From the NCBI GenBank assembly GCA_022457065.1, contig JAJGBQ010000007.1, positions 1,674,001 to 1,738,000 on the forward strand: a stretch of 64,000 nt of DNA, written 5' to 3'. How positions within the stretch are numbered: the first letter of the stretch is position 1; the number at the start of each line of letters is the position of its first letter. The position numbers and the translations under genes were made by a program. Of this stretch, positions 1-10,540 are shown in pieces. This DNA comes from Curvularia sp. ZM96 (lineage: Eukaryota > Ascomycota > Dothideomycetes > Pleosporales > Pleosporaceae). The notes beneath the pieces were generated by a model, which did not search any database, had not been told where the DNA came from, and saw nothing but the letters and a program-made list of their open reading frames with translations.

Positions 1-241
1 ACCGGAACACCCCATTTCCCGATGCTCAATTACCCACGAGCTTCATGCCAGGCGCACATGTGCCGACAGCCATTCGTATTCGTACATCCTCATCATCGCC
101 AACAGGCCCTCGAGTAATGGCCCAAACGCACGGAATCCAGAGGAGAGCCGACCACAAGTGGGCAACTATATGTCGTATCAGCATCTGTATCTCGGCCTTC
201 CTTGTCTCTTAACATACCTAGTTATCACACCAAGGCCTGAC

Positions 242-1227
242 TTAGTAACCCAAGGGAACTCGGCCACTCAGCGCTTCGTGGGCGTCGCGCTTGAGGACCC
301 CATAATATGCAGAGAGATCGGGAAAGGCTTCGATGGCATGCTTGATAGGCAAAGGAATGTCGCATACAATCTTGCGCCAATCGTTGGGGTGCTTGCAGAC
401 ATTGCGAATGAGTTCCTTCATGCAGTTCAAGGCCATGGTACAGATCTTGCGAGCCCACTCCCTGTCGAATGTACCATTTGGATGCTCTAGGTCCTGGGTA
501 GCGGGGTTGATGAGAACAGACCAGGCATAGTTCTTGTGGGATGGGAACGAGCCTCCGTTAGGCGAAACAGCAGGAGCTTTTCTATAGGCAGCGCCAAGCT
601 TATAGTACTCTTCCCAAACATGGTCGAAGCACTTTGCGAAAGGACTTGGTGGAATCCTATCAGAAGCGCCGTTGTGGTCGTGCTGACCTTGTCGAAAAGC
701 CATCTCCTGTACAGCCAGATACTCGGGGATACCGGTCATAGAGGGCGTGACTGGGTTGAACATGGCAGGCTGATGACCCTTAGAGTTGAAGGACGGGCGA
801 CAAGGTGAGCGCCAGCTGTCGGACATGTTGCCAGTGGGCGGAGACATGTTGCTAGCTTGCGAAGTACGGCGTTGCATGCTGGATCCCGATACTTGACTGA
901 GCTGGCCATTGATCATCTTTTGCGCAGAGCCCTCATGCGCCCGAGGACTCTGTATGGTGGCAGAAGAACTCGAAGTGATCGACGACGCAGTACCATTGTT
1001 GTCAGCTGTCAGGCGAACTCGGTGCGGAGTAGTTGGCTGTATATCGGTTAGCTTGAACTCATCGACACGTTTTGCGTTCAGGCAGGCTCCACAAGCTTAT
1101 GGCTTGTGGTAGTTATACATGAATCTGTCCTCGAGACGGAGTCGTGGGTGCCCGTAGGCATGACAGCAATCAAGCTGTCACGGCGAGCGTCTAGATGAGG
1201 TTGAAGAACCGATTGAGGTGCCCCCAT
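242..1227 (-). CDS. Unrecognised protein, two-exon model, 309 aa
   Basis: I do not recognise this protein. Model: 1227..1093 and 1036..242, with a 56-nt intron that has a CTAAC branch site 10 nt before the CAG acceptor and a weak GTGGAG donor. Exon 1 begins at ATG 1227 (MGAPQSVLQPHLDARRD); that frame is open further upstream to an acceptor-like site near 1259, so a further 5' exon is possible. The first half is Ser/Thr/Gln-rich and probably disordered. The C-terminal 130 residues look folded, with many aromatics (FDHVWEEYYKLGAAYRK) and three Cys in an alpha-helical stretch. Without the intron, the reading frame would carry a TAA at 1097-1099. The stop at 242 is clear; the 5' end is not. Confidence 0.5.
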
Positions 1228-1259
1228 CGGATTGAATGCTTGATAGATCTCTGTCCGTC

Positions 1260-2366
1260 TGGGGACTTACAAAGCGGCTACTGTAAGAAACAATGCGATG
1301 GTTGGAGTCCACGCTGCCTCCCACGACTCTGCCCTTTGCAGGCGTATACATCTCGAGGACAGTCAATAACAACACTCGGGAGCAAATTGGATAGGGCAGT
1401 GACTTACCAGAGACGACGCCATTTCCAGTACAACTTGTAGCTCGAGGTGCGTCGATAGTCGTACAGTTGTACAGTAAATATGGGTACAACGCGTGATGAG
1501 CGTGTGTACGCGTGTGGGAGGTGTGTTGATGGGTAAACAGACGGATGTGATATTTGGGCAACAGACCGCGCCAAGCCAACAGCAAACGCTCCACAGCGTT
1601 GCTCTGCTCTGCTGTAGTGTGATGTGAGTCGTCTAGGGCGGAGACAGCCATGTGCTTCGCTCGTACTTTCTTGGCATAGTGAAAGTGAGTCGAAAGCTAG
1701 ATTAGGCAAGAGCAAACGGACAACAAGAGGTTGTGCTCGAGGTCTGTGATATCCCAATCGCTATGGCCTGAAATACAGACATGGAATGGCTAAAACTGAG
1801 TTCAAAAAGGAGATAAAGCTAGAGATAATAGGGAAAAAAGATTAGAGACAAAGTGATAGGTTCGAGAAGATTCATGTTTCTTTTACAGATGATTAATAAA
1901 AAAGTGTACCAAAGAGATACTCTGCCACACGAACGATGCTCTAGGAATTCTTTTGAAAGGACCGGGTGACTATAGAGATGGCCAAGAGAAAGTCGTGTAT
2001 TGTAAGGCTACACGTGGATGGATTCCAACCAGTGCTTGGCATTGTCTGTGATGGTGGTAGCACAAAGGTGAGATGGAACGAAGAATGTAAGACGAAGAGA
2101 AATTATGTGATAACAGCATGAACCTGGTTGTCGAGATTTGTTCCTAGGAGAGATCTGAAATCCGGACTTCTTATAAGAATATTAAGAATGCTTAAAAGAG
2201 GGCGAAGAGAGCTTAGGGAACTTGACTAGGACCGGCCATTGGCTTCTTAGAGTAATTCTGGCTTGGAATAAAATGTATACGAAACTTAGAATTGGCCGAC
2301 TAGTATGTTCTACATGTGACAAAGGCGAATGTAAAACTGACGAAAGATTTGCGGCGCAAAAATGTA
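1260..2366. other. Gene-free stretch left of the transposon
   Basis: Probably 5' leader and promoter of the minus-strand gene to the left. A good donor (GTAAGT, reading minus from 1407) suggests a leader intron. No other open frame here looks protein-like. Confidence 0.4.
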
Positions 2367-2415
2367 CCGTGCCCCACCACCTCGCGCACACCACCACCTC
2401 GCGCACACGCGGCCT
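2367..2415 (+). repeat. Left terminal inverted repeat
   Basis: Begins CCGTGCCCCACCACC. It contains two direct copies of a 15-bp block (CACCACCTCGCGCAC), probably paired transposase binding sites. It matches the right end reverse-complemented at 47 of 49 positions. Confidence 0.92.
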
Positions 2416-2455
2416 TGCAACTACCACAACTTCAACACCTTGTATCTCCACCACC

Positions 2456-4326
2456 ATGAGCAATATTGAGGCTGCAATTGCAGCTATTAATGCCTTAGAG
2501 CCTGGCGAGCCTTTTACATATACAGAAGTTGCAAAAAGATTTGGTGTTGATCGATCTACACTCAGCCGAAGACACCGAGGTTGCCGCGCCTCGCGCGCTG
2601 AAGGCTACCAAAGTCAACTCCTCCTCCACCTACACCAAGAGCAGGCCTTAATAGCCTATATCAATCGACTTACAGAGAGAGGCCTACCACCTACTCAGTC
2701 AATGATACGTAATTTTGCGTCGCAGATCGCCAAGAGAGAGGTTGGATTACACTGGGCTAGTCGCTTTGTTCAGCGCTATCCTGATCAGCTTATCTCAAAG
2801 TGGGCAGTAGGCATGGATAACTGTCGCCACAAAGCTGATTCTAGGAGCAAGTATAGCCTCTACTTTAGCCTCTTACGCGATAAAATCAATCAGTATCACG
2901 TCGAGGCGCGTCATATCTACAATATGGATGAGAAAGGCTTCATGCTTGGCGTTGTAAATCGCTCAAGAAGGATCTTTAGTAGAGCCTCGTATGAGGAGGG
3001 AAGAAGGAGGAGTACTATACAGGATGGATCTCGCGAGTGGATAACGCTGCTAGCCTGTATATGCGCTGACGGATCTTACCTCGAGCCTGCCTTGATCTAC
3101 CAGTCAGCCTCAGGGTCTATACAGGACACCTGGCTGCAGGCCCTTGATCCAGATACACATCAGATCCGAGTGTCCTCGTCACCTTCTGGCTGGACGAACA
3201 ACGAGATAGGCCTCGCGTGGCTGCAACAGGTGTTTGATCGCGGTACAAGGGCAAAGGCACGCTCCTCCTACCGATTACTTATCCTTGACGGCCATGGATC
3301 TCACCTTACAATGGATTTTATTGATTATTGTGATCAGAACAAGATCCTCCTTGCAGTCTATCCTCCTCACTCAACCCACACGCTGCAGCCTCTCGACGTC
3401 AGCATGTTCAAGCCTCTGTCAACAGCGTACTCGAACGAGGTTTCTGCCTTCATGGACAGGAGTCAAGGCCTCGCCTCAATGAGTAAGAGGGACTTCTTCC
3501 CCTCTTCTACCAAGCCTGGCAGGCCTCCTTCAAAGAAACAACGATCCTGAACGCCTTTAAGGCTACAGGAATCTCGCCTCTTAACCCAGAAGTAATCCTT
3601 CAGCGCTTCTCTGTTCCTGATCCTATGAGCGATAGTGACTCCTCAGCCCTCAGTGCCTCTGATTGGAGGAGGATAGAGCGTCTGCTGCGTCAGGTAGTCG
3701 CTGATCAAGGCGATAGGCAGGTCAAAAGGCTAAGCCAGGTCCTTCACTCAAGTTCAGTTCAAAACAGTCTCCTCAAGGATGAAGTAAGGAAGCTAAGGGA
3801 GGCTCTAATCAATGAGAGGACACGCAGGAAACGAGGTAAGCCTCTACCTCTGCAGGAGGCTGAGGATTATCACGGTGGAGCTGTATTCTGGTCTCCAAGG
3901 AAGGTGAAGGAGGCGCGCGATCGCCTGCGACTCCAGGAGGAGGAGCAGGAGCAGCTACAGCTCCAAAAAGCTGACACGATAAGGCAACGCGAGGAGACAA
4001 AGCAGGCGAGGGCGATAGAGAAGGAGCAGAGGCGTCAGGCGAGGCTTGCAGTAAGCCTAATGAGGCAGAAGGAGAGGGAGGAGAAGGCTATTGAAAAGGC
4101 CTCGAGGATCGCGGCTCGCAAGGCTGCAAAACGACTTCAAAAAGCTATTAAAACTACCCAAAGGGGTAAGAGGAGCAGCCTCAAGGCTCCTACAAAGGCT
4201 ACTCGAAAAAAGAGGCCTATCGCGAGGCCTCAAGGTAGTGAGGAGCCTCAGGGAGGTGCTGCAGGCTTACCACCTTCAACCTCGCGTCGCGGCCGCGCGA
4301 TTAGAACTCCAACTCGATTTCTATAG
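2456..4326 (+). pseudogene. Fot1/pogo-type DDE transposase, broken by one frameshift
   Basis: The first ATG inside the element is 2456 (MSNIEAAIAAIN); the frame is open further left but that lies outside the TIR. Order: an N-terminal helix-turn-helix (TYTEVAKRFGVDRSTLSRR, residues about 20-40), a second CENP-B-type DNA-binding region to about 115, then the DDE catalytic domain with D158 (NMDEKGF), D278 (LLILDGHGSH) and D314 (LQPLDVSMF). The 35 residues between the last two fit DD35D of the Fot1/pogo group. At the C run 3499-3502 the frame shifts by one base. The first frame stops at 3550, while the family-typical continuation (Phe/Tyr, AW, AFKATGISPLNP) runs in the next frame to a stop at 4326. 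That downstream part ends in a long Lys/Arg/Glu/Gln-rich coiled coil and a basic tail, so no sequence has been lost beyond the single base. Confidence 0.85.
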
Positions 4327-4427
4327 CTATATCTATATCAAGGCCTAATAACCTCACCTCTAAAATATATCGTGATAATAACTATTTGGCGTGGCTCTAG
4401 AGCCTCATTTATAAGGTTGTTTTGGTG

Positions 4428-4476
4428 AGGCCGCGCGTGCGCGAGGTGGTGGTGTGCGCGAGATGGTGGGGCACGG
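4428..4476 (-). repeat. Right terminal inverted repeat
   Basis: Reverse complement of the left end with two mismatches (positions 15 and 42 counted from the outer tip). The same paired sub-repeat is present. It is followed directly by the TA duplication. Confidence 0.92.
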
Positions 4477-4478
4477 TA

Positions 4479-4847
4479 GTCACGCGAGCTCACAAAACCT
4501 GAACAAAATAATACGAAAATATTTGTGAATATTAATATGACTGCACAAGTGTAAAGGTGCCAGTGCTGTGAGATTGAAGGCCTCGTGGGATGCGGCAAAT
4601 ACGCCGAGAGTGCGCGAAGCTTCTTGTTGTAGGCACGAGATGTTAGCGCAGAGTGTTGACGTTTTCGACGATGATGTCGTGGTGCCGAAGGGAGATCGAG
4701 AAGCCGGGATCGTCCGACGAACGACGCCCACCAATCACGTCCGCCGAGTTGTCATAACCGAGGGAACTGGAGTGGCGCCCTAATGCTCCAACTTCAATGA
4801 TACCAACACCTTGACATTCGACACTCTCCACTCTACACCCCGTAGCC
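4479..4847 (+). promoter_or_regulatory. SDHB upstream region between transposon and gene
   Basis: 369 bp separate the transposon's right end from the SDHB ATG. I see no clear TATA box. A pyrimidine-rich leader (4800-4845) precedes the start codon. Any element further upstream has been displaced by 2.1 kb by the insertion. Confidence 0.4.
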
Positions 4848-5933
4848 ATGGCTTGCACACGCGCTCTTACTCGTCTGGCGCTGCGACCAGCTGGTACGCT
4901 CCGTCCCGCTGCCCACCTCGACGCCCATTGAGCACTGCTAACACCTTGCGACAGCCGTACGGCCGGCAGTTTTCTCTCGCAGCTTCGCCTCCGTTACCGA
5001 CGTCCACGCCCGTGACCCCGTCTCTAAGACCGCCGAAAAGATTGTCCCCGATGCTGCGCGGAAGCCAATTCCAGAGAGCCAGACTTCCAACGTCAAGGAG
5101 GCTTCGCCCACCAAGGATGCAAAGATGAAGACCTTCCATGTCTACCGCTGGAATCCCGATGAGCCCACATCCAAGCCCAAGATGCAGTCATACACCCTCG
5201 ACCTGAACAAGACCGGACCCATGATGCTGGATGCGCTCATCAGGATCAAGAACGAGATGGACCCGACCCTGACCTTCAGGCGAAGTTGTCGTGAGGGTAT
5301 TTGCGGAAGCTGCGCCATGAACATTGACGGAGTCAACACATTGGCGTGTCTCTGTATGTGGAAAACAATGATACATTGTGGGCAGAGTACTGACCAGGTT
5401 CGCAGGCCGCATTCCTACCGACACAGCCAAGGAGTCTCGCATCTACCCGCTCCCGCATATGTATGTCGTCAAGGACCTCGTACCGGACATGACGCTTTTC
5501 TACAAGCAATACCGCTCTGTCAAGCCGTACCTGCAGCGCTCCACCCCCGCACCCGATGTACGTACTCGATTCGATCCCACCTGAGAAGCCAGCACTAACA
5601 CTTTGCCAGGGTCGTGAGTTCCGCCAGTCCAAGGAAGATCGCAAGAAGCTTGACGGTCTCTACGAATGCATTCTCTGTGCCTGCTGCTCGACTTCTTGCC
5701 CATCGTACTGGTGGAACCAGGAGGAGTACCTCGGCCCTGCTGTCCTCCTCCAGTCGTACCGATGGATTGCCGACTCGCGAGACGAGAAGAAGGCAGAGCG
5801 CCAGGACGCCCTTAACAACAGCATGAGCTTGTACCGATGCCACACCATTCTTAACTGCTCGAGGACGTGCCCCAAGGGACTGAACCCTGCGCTGGCCATT
5901 GCCGAGATCAAGAAGAGCATGGCTTTCACATAA
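4848..5933 (+). CDS. SDHB: Succinate dehydrogenase iron-sulfur subunit, mitochondrial
   Basis: Iron-sulfur subunit of respiratory complex II: it passes electrons from the flavoprotein subunit to ubiquinone in the inner mitochondrial membrane. Exons 4848..4893, 4955..5353, 5406..5557 and 5610..5933 give 306 aa, the usual length. The N-terminus ([14 protein letters not shown]) is a basic matrix-targeting presequence. The [2Fe-2S] site is [16 protein letters not shown] plus the downstream LACLC, whose last Cys is split by intron 2. The [4Fe-4S]/[3Fe-4S] sites are [17 protein letters not shown] and [14 protein letters not shown]. Introns are 61, 52 and 52 nt, each with a CTAAC/CTGAC-type branch site. 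His277 and Pro230, positions where SDHI-fungicide resistance substitutions are known, carry the sensitive residues. The transposon lies just upstream. Confidence 0.97.
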
Positions 5934-6190
5934 ATGCATAAAAGGAGGGGTTGATGTGGAGAGCTGCCAGGTGACACTCGCTGTATGTACGTGCGGTTGA
6001 TGTTCTTTGAACCAGGCTTGTATATTTTGAGACTTGTAGTAAACAAATTTAAGCGATTTATTTCATCTAGTCTTATCAACGCCACATTGTTTCCGAAAAT
6101 TAATAAAAACCTAATCGCCAAACGATCTGATTGACGGTATTTTCTCAAGCAAAGAACATTCCAGTGGGCTAAATATAGTTCCTCTAGCTC

Positions 6191-7339
6191 TCAATCCTCG
6201 GTGATGCTTTTGTCGACTTCATACATGATCCACCCACTCAACGACTGCATCGAGTCAGGATTGCCCCCCTCTTCTCCATCAGCCCTACCGTTAGAGTCGC
6301 TGCTACTCGTACATTTAATACCAAGCGATCCCGCAATCATTTTGGTATGGTATTCCTTGCCGTTGTCATCGACCAAGACAGGCACAGACGCACAGCCTGC
6401 TGGAATCTCATCCATCTCGACACGGTGATATCGCACACCGTCCAATTCCAGCCTCTTTTCCCTGTAGCAATCATTTGCCAATTCCAAATCATAAAGGCAC
6501 TTTCCCTTCTCGTCCCAAAAGCAGAACGCCGTCATCCAGCCCCCAAGGTATGTAGGGCCGCTGCCCTCGTCCAACTCATGCGCAATCCTGCCCCAGAAGT
6601 CACGTGAAGCCGCGTCCTGCGCCGGATCAAATGTTGCAACTAAGCGGCGCAAGACAGGGCGAAGCAAGTCGGCAAATTTACTCGGTTCGGTTCCCAGCTC
6701 AGGAAGCTTGTCGAGTCGGGCGAGAATATCCTCGTAGTCTGCGCACTCGCCTAGCAGCGTCACGGAGGGAAGGCCACACAGCAGGCAACATTTGTATGAG
6801 AAGTAGGCTTGCATGCTGCCCATCATGAGGATGGCAGCGGTAGTGCGATCGTTGACAGTCGTGGTGCTGAAGGCAGGCATCATCCAGTCGCGCAGATCGG
6901 GGTCCTTCACATTCGCTTGTATCAAGGCCGTCATGCGGCGGGCCAGCGCGCCCATATCAACGCTTTGGATGGTCCCGATTTCTTCTACCTTGAGCTCCTT
7001 CTGGCCTTCGTGGCTCACAAAGTGGTCGCGAAGAGCTTCGGTATTGGCGTTGATGTAGAAGCTGAGCTGAGAGAGAATAGCGAACCACACATCCTCAGGC
7101 CGGATGATGAGATGGTGGTGCTGGTTGTAGGCACAAAAAGCGGCATTCACAAAGCCATTTGTCATGGAGACGAGATGGTTGGTTTCAAAGGCGTCGTTGG
7201 AGAATGAGCTTTGGACAATACCCTTGGAGGATCGGGCAGATACCGGGCTTGTGCCTTTGAGTAGCGCTTGAGTTGATGTGGCCCTTATCAACTTGGAGGC
7301 CTTGGACCCATGGCCTGCTACTTTGAGTGTGACGGGCAT
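6191..7339 (-). CDS. DUF4419 domain protein, 382 aa
   Basis: Single exon. ATG 7339 (MPVTLKVAGHGSKASK) is the first real ATG in the frame. After about 50 variable residues comes the DUF4419 fold: a conserved region with NGFVNAAFCAYNQHHHL and RPEDVWFAILSQLSFYIN (about 65-100), a middle part (DWMMPAFSTTT) and GPTYLGGWMTAFCFWDE near 270. The family is widespread in fungi and has no established biochemical role; the His/Asn/Trp clusters are its usual conserved positions. It is convergent with SDHB, with 257 bp between the stops. The C-terminus is acidic and Ser/Gly-rich. Confidence 0.85.
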   Translation of the reverse strand: MPVTLKVAGHGSKASKLIRATSTQALLKGTSPVSARSSKGIVQSSFSNDAFETNHLVSMTNGFVNAAFCAYNQHHHLIIRPEDVWFAILSQLSFYINANTEALRDHFVSHEGQKELKVEEIGTIQSVDMGALARRMTALIQANVKDPDLRDWMMPAFSTTTVNDRTTAAILMMGSMQAYFSYKCCLLCGLPSVTLLGECADYEDILARLDKLPELGTEPSKFADLLRPVLRRLVATFDPAQDAASRDFWGRIAHELDEGSGPTYLGGWMTAFCFWDEKGKCLYDLELANDCYREKRLELDGVRYHRVEMDEIPAGCASVPVLVDDNGKEYHTKMIAGSLGIKCTSSSDSNGRADGEEGGNPDSMQSLSGWIMYEVDKSITED

Positions 7340-9408
7340 TGTTACTGGTGTATTTGCTAAGTGATGTGAGGATGTCAATGGGAGTTACTGAGATGGATAT
7401 TGCGGCTGCGAGGACGGTGTATTTATTTATAGGTAGCGGTACGCTGCGCTGCGCTGCATTGCGTTGCGGGTCCTCATCACACCACTAGTTTGAAGAGTTC
7501 AGGCCGGCTGTTACCAGTACGGTGCCTAATGGGCTTGTCCATATTGGTAACGATGTTGTTGTTGTTGTGAATCTACCAAGGTTCTAGATGTATACCTACG
7601 TGGATTTAAAATGTGGGGCTCGCTGCATATCTAGGTACTAGGAGCTTGGCGCAGAGTGCTATTCGTATCACTGCTTTGTCTCCTAAGTCTTATTTTGGCT
7701 TTTGATTTACAGGAACCCAGGGTACAACTGTATTAACGCATCGTGGTTTTACTGTTCAACTCGACTGGCATTGGTCTGTGTATGAGTTCTACGGCGGGTG
7801 CCTATCATTGCTGCCTACCTCTACCTCGGTTGCCAACTAGCTGGCGGCCTTGAATGCACAACGACGTAGTCTTCCAATCCTGCGCGGGGAGCTAAAGGCT
7901 CGGTTGCAAACAGCATCGTGTAGGGCGGATTCTTCCCGGAGTTTATCGTAGGTTACTATCCCTCATATTATTAACAAAGCTATTAATGTGCCTTGATATC
8001 TCCAACTGTGCCTTATAGTACAACAAAAGATATTATCGTACCTTGACATGTTTAACTTTAGCAATCTGACATCGCTATTAAACCTAGGTCTTTGCGTGTT
8101 TTGTAATAGAGACAGGAAAATGACAAGCCTTCGACCTTCTTGCATCAACAACAATTTTGGAATTGTAGTAAGTAGGGGTCGATTGTATACAAAAAAGTAC
8201 TTCGTTTCTCGAGTCTCTAACTATTGCCCACAAAAGGACTAGACATGCTAAAAGCGCAAAGAGTCATTCCCTATCTCTCTATCTTGTACAGATAAGGCAG
8301 CTTGGAGTTTATCTAAGAACGCAGCCTGTATTTTCAGTGGTTATTATTGCTGTTGTTATCACCATCAAAGCTAACAACTAGTATAAAAGCTGCTAAAACA
8401 CAACCCTACGCATGCTTACCAAAAAACACTTGACAATACCACAAAGAGTAAAACATCCGCCCATTCCCGCATATCCACCACCCACTTACACCCACTCACG
8501 TCCTTCCGTCCCATCCCCTTCCAAGCCAAACCCAAACCTCAACATCTAAGCTGGGCCCTAACACCTTCTCATCCTATCTCCTTTTCTTTAATTACAAACG
8601 TACCCATCTATCCTCCACTTGACCAATCTCTCCCTACTGCTCCAACGCTTCCCGTGTAGACCCACACTAGTAAAAAAACAAGGCGGAGACCTCGACTCCA
8701 CTTTTGCTGCAGGTACGTAGGTGCGTGGGTGGCCCTTTTTTTCTTTTCGTCCCCTTCTCTTTTGCTTCTCCACCCCGGACTAACTACCGCCAATAGCGCA
8801 TGTCCATGGGGAAGGAAGAAAAAGGGGGGTGGTGTGAGAAGATACGAGGTGAGATGGTATGATGAGTGTAGACAAAGTGTAGTGAGGTATGAGAACAGGT
8901 GACAAAAAGTTCAATGGGGATTTTTCAGGGCGAGAATTCAGAGATGATGAGAAAGTAAGGCGAGACGGGTGTAATTTACTTTTTTCATGTCAGCAGAACC
9001 AGGGTAAAGGAGAGCTTTGGCGCAGTGTATCAAGATCCAGGCCAACAGAAAAAACAATAAATCAACAATGCAGTTCATGCGAACAAAACTTGTTCAATGT
9101 TTAGAACTTAGGGAGGAACGGTGAGATTTGCGACTGAAATTTGCTCATTGAGGTATCTCGATTTGTTCATTATTACCACGGACTCTGAGAGGATTCAGAA
9201 GGTCCGCTAGAAACATGTCGCCATTCCTTCCATGGAGGGAAGGAAAAAGCCCATGTAAAATAGGGTGTACGCGAATATTCAAACACATTATACACAAGCT
9301 TCCTCGCCCGCCTGACGTTCCAACATGAAGCTGTATGGCTTTCGTATCGTGGGTCATGTATTCTTGTCTCTCAACTCTCCTCCGCTCCCTCAAAACGACA
9401 TGGGTATC
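7340..9408. other. 2-kb gene-free stretch
   Basis: The first 150 bp is the DUF4419 promoter and holds a short GCTGC-type repeat near 7440-7466. 7950-8400 is AT-rich. 8400-8560 is strikingly C/T-rich on the plus strand, like a fungal 5' leader, but no convincing ORF follows. No coding sequence is supported. Confidence 0.5.
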
Positions 9409-9659
9409 TTATGCGACGCCCTTGGCGGCTTGCCTCTGTTGTAGTTGTTAGCATACTGTTGGAGTAGAACAACAAAGCGAATGAGTATAGCGCATACCTT
9501 CTTGTTGATGAACATGGCAATAAACAGGATGGCGACGACGAAAACAATGCAAAAGACGACAATGACACCAGGCTCACGCTGGGCCCAGTTGTCGCGCTTG
9601 GCGAGCTGGTGGAGAGTGTACTCGGCGCGAGCGGCGAGGGGCATGCTGATGGCGGCCAT
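9409..9659 (-). CDS. Small single-span membrane protein, 62 aa
   Basis: Exons 9659..9498 and 9435..9409 are joined across a 62-nt intron (GTATGC donor, GCTAAC branch, CAACAG acceptor). The 62-residue product starts MAAISMPLAARAEYTLHQL. It has one strongly hydrophobic span (VIVVFCIVFVVAILFIAMFI, about residues 32-51) followed by a basic tail NKKRQAAKGVA that ends in a short second exon. This fits a tail-anchored or type-III small membrane protein; I know of no function. If the intron were not removed the ORF would run to 89 residues, but the branch-acceptor pair is textbook. Confidence 0.6.
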
Positions 9660-10159
9660 TGCGTATGTAGGTTTCTGCGCGAGAAAGAGTCAGACGGGAG
9701 GTTCGAGGATGCGATGCGGAAACAAGTTTCGCGGAGCTCTAAATGTAGCAAGACGGAGAAAACGCGATTGACGGATGGTCGGACGCGAGCTCGGCGATCT
9801 TTAAGGAAGGGGCTGGGGAAGTTGCCCAAGGCCTTGGCCCGTGTTGCCAAACTATACAACGTTTGGTAGGGCGGGAGGATGCGACGGCGCGATGCGATGG
9901 TCCATCCTCATGCCGAACAGAGCTCCAGCGAAAGAAAAAGGCGGTGGCGCGGAAGGCTTACAGTTACGAAATGAATCGGACCTTGTTGAAGATTGGCAAG
10001 CTGGGCAGGAGGAGAGACAGCTGGTCAGCGCGATTGCAATCAACCCAGGTTATGATGGAGCTTGGCGGTGGGAATTGAGATGGCGCAGGTGGAACAGCGG
10101 TGCAGCGTCAAACAGCGAAGACAGAAGCCTTAATACTAGAGGCGCTGATAGTCCGCTTT

Positions 10160-10540
10160 TTAAATCCGCCGCCTCGCCGAAAATTTCTGCAGTTAATGAG
10201 GCATTTTGAATGGCCCCGGGTCCTAGCGGGTTGCCCGGGAGCTCCAAGCTTGCAAGGGTGGGGATTCACACAGCTCGGCCGGGGTGGCAGAGGCAATGAC
10301 GGAATGATTAGTAGCACGTACCTCTGTTTGGCGCGCAAAGGCTTCGCTGTATAGACGGCGACGGGCTGCGGGAACTGTCTTGTGGATTTGTTGTATACTG
10401 CAAAGGCGACGATGCGATGCGATGCGAGTAACAGCAGTAGAGTTGGGACGGAAAGGCCTTAAGAATGGTTGCTGGGAGCTAGCATGTTGCGACGAAGGGT
10501 TGAGGAAGCTAGCTTGGGTGCTGGCATGGAGGAGCGACAT
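10160..10540 (-). CDS. Possible short mitochondrial-type protein, 81 aa
   Basis: Weak call. From ATG 10540 a 73-codon stretch is rich in Ser, Gln, His and Arg with almost no acidic residues (MSLLHASTQASFL ... RRRLYSEAFARQTE), as in a mitochondrial presequence. A GTACGT donor at 10321 and a TTAACTGCAG acceptor at 10187 would join it in phase to nine more codons and a stop at 10160. No family is recognised. It could instead be the 5' leader of the small membrane-protein gene just downstream. Confidence 0.28.

Larger units (their letters stand above)
2367..4476 (+). mobile_element. Tc1/mariner-type DNA transposon, Fot1/pogo class, 2110 bp, complete ends
   Basis: The element is bounded by 49-bp terminal inverted repeats (2367-2415 and 4428-4476) differing at only two positions, and is flanked by TA on each side (2365-2366, 4477-4478), the target duplication of the Tc1/mariner superfamily. 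It carries one transposase gene on the plus strand. The near-identical ends point to recent insertion. The right end lies about 370 bp upstream of the SDHB start codon. The ends appear competent, but the transposase is frameshifted, so this copy would need a transposase supplied in trans. Confidence 0.93.

Noticed and set aside
1097..1099. In-frame TAA as evidence of a pseudogene in the first gene
   Set aside because: The stop lies in an alternative frame of exon 1; the frame used by the chosen model stays open there and an intron starts at 1092, so no nonsense mutation is needed.
2222..2455. Upstream extension of the transposase frame
   Set aside because: It begins outside the left TIR and uses a TTG; the first ATG inside the element is 2456.
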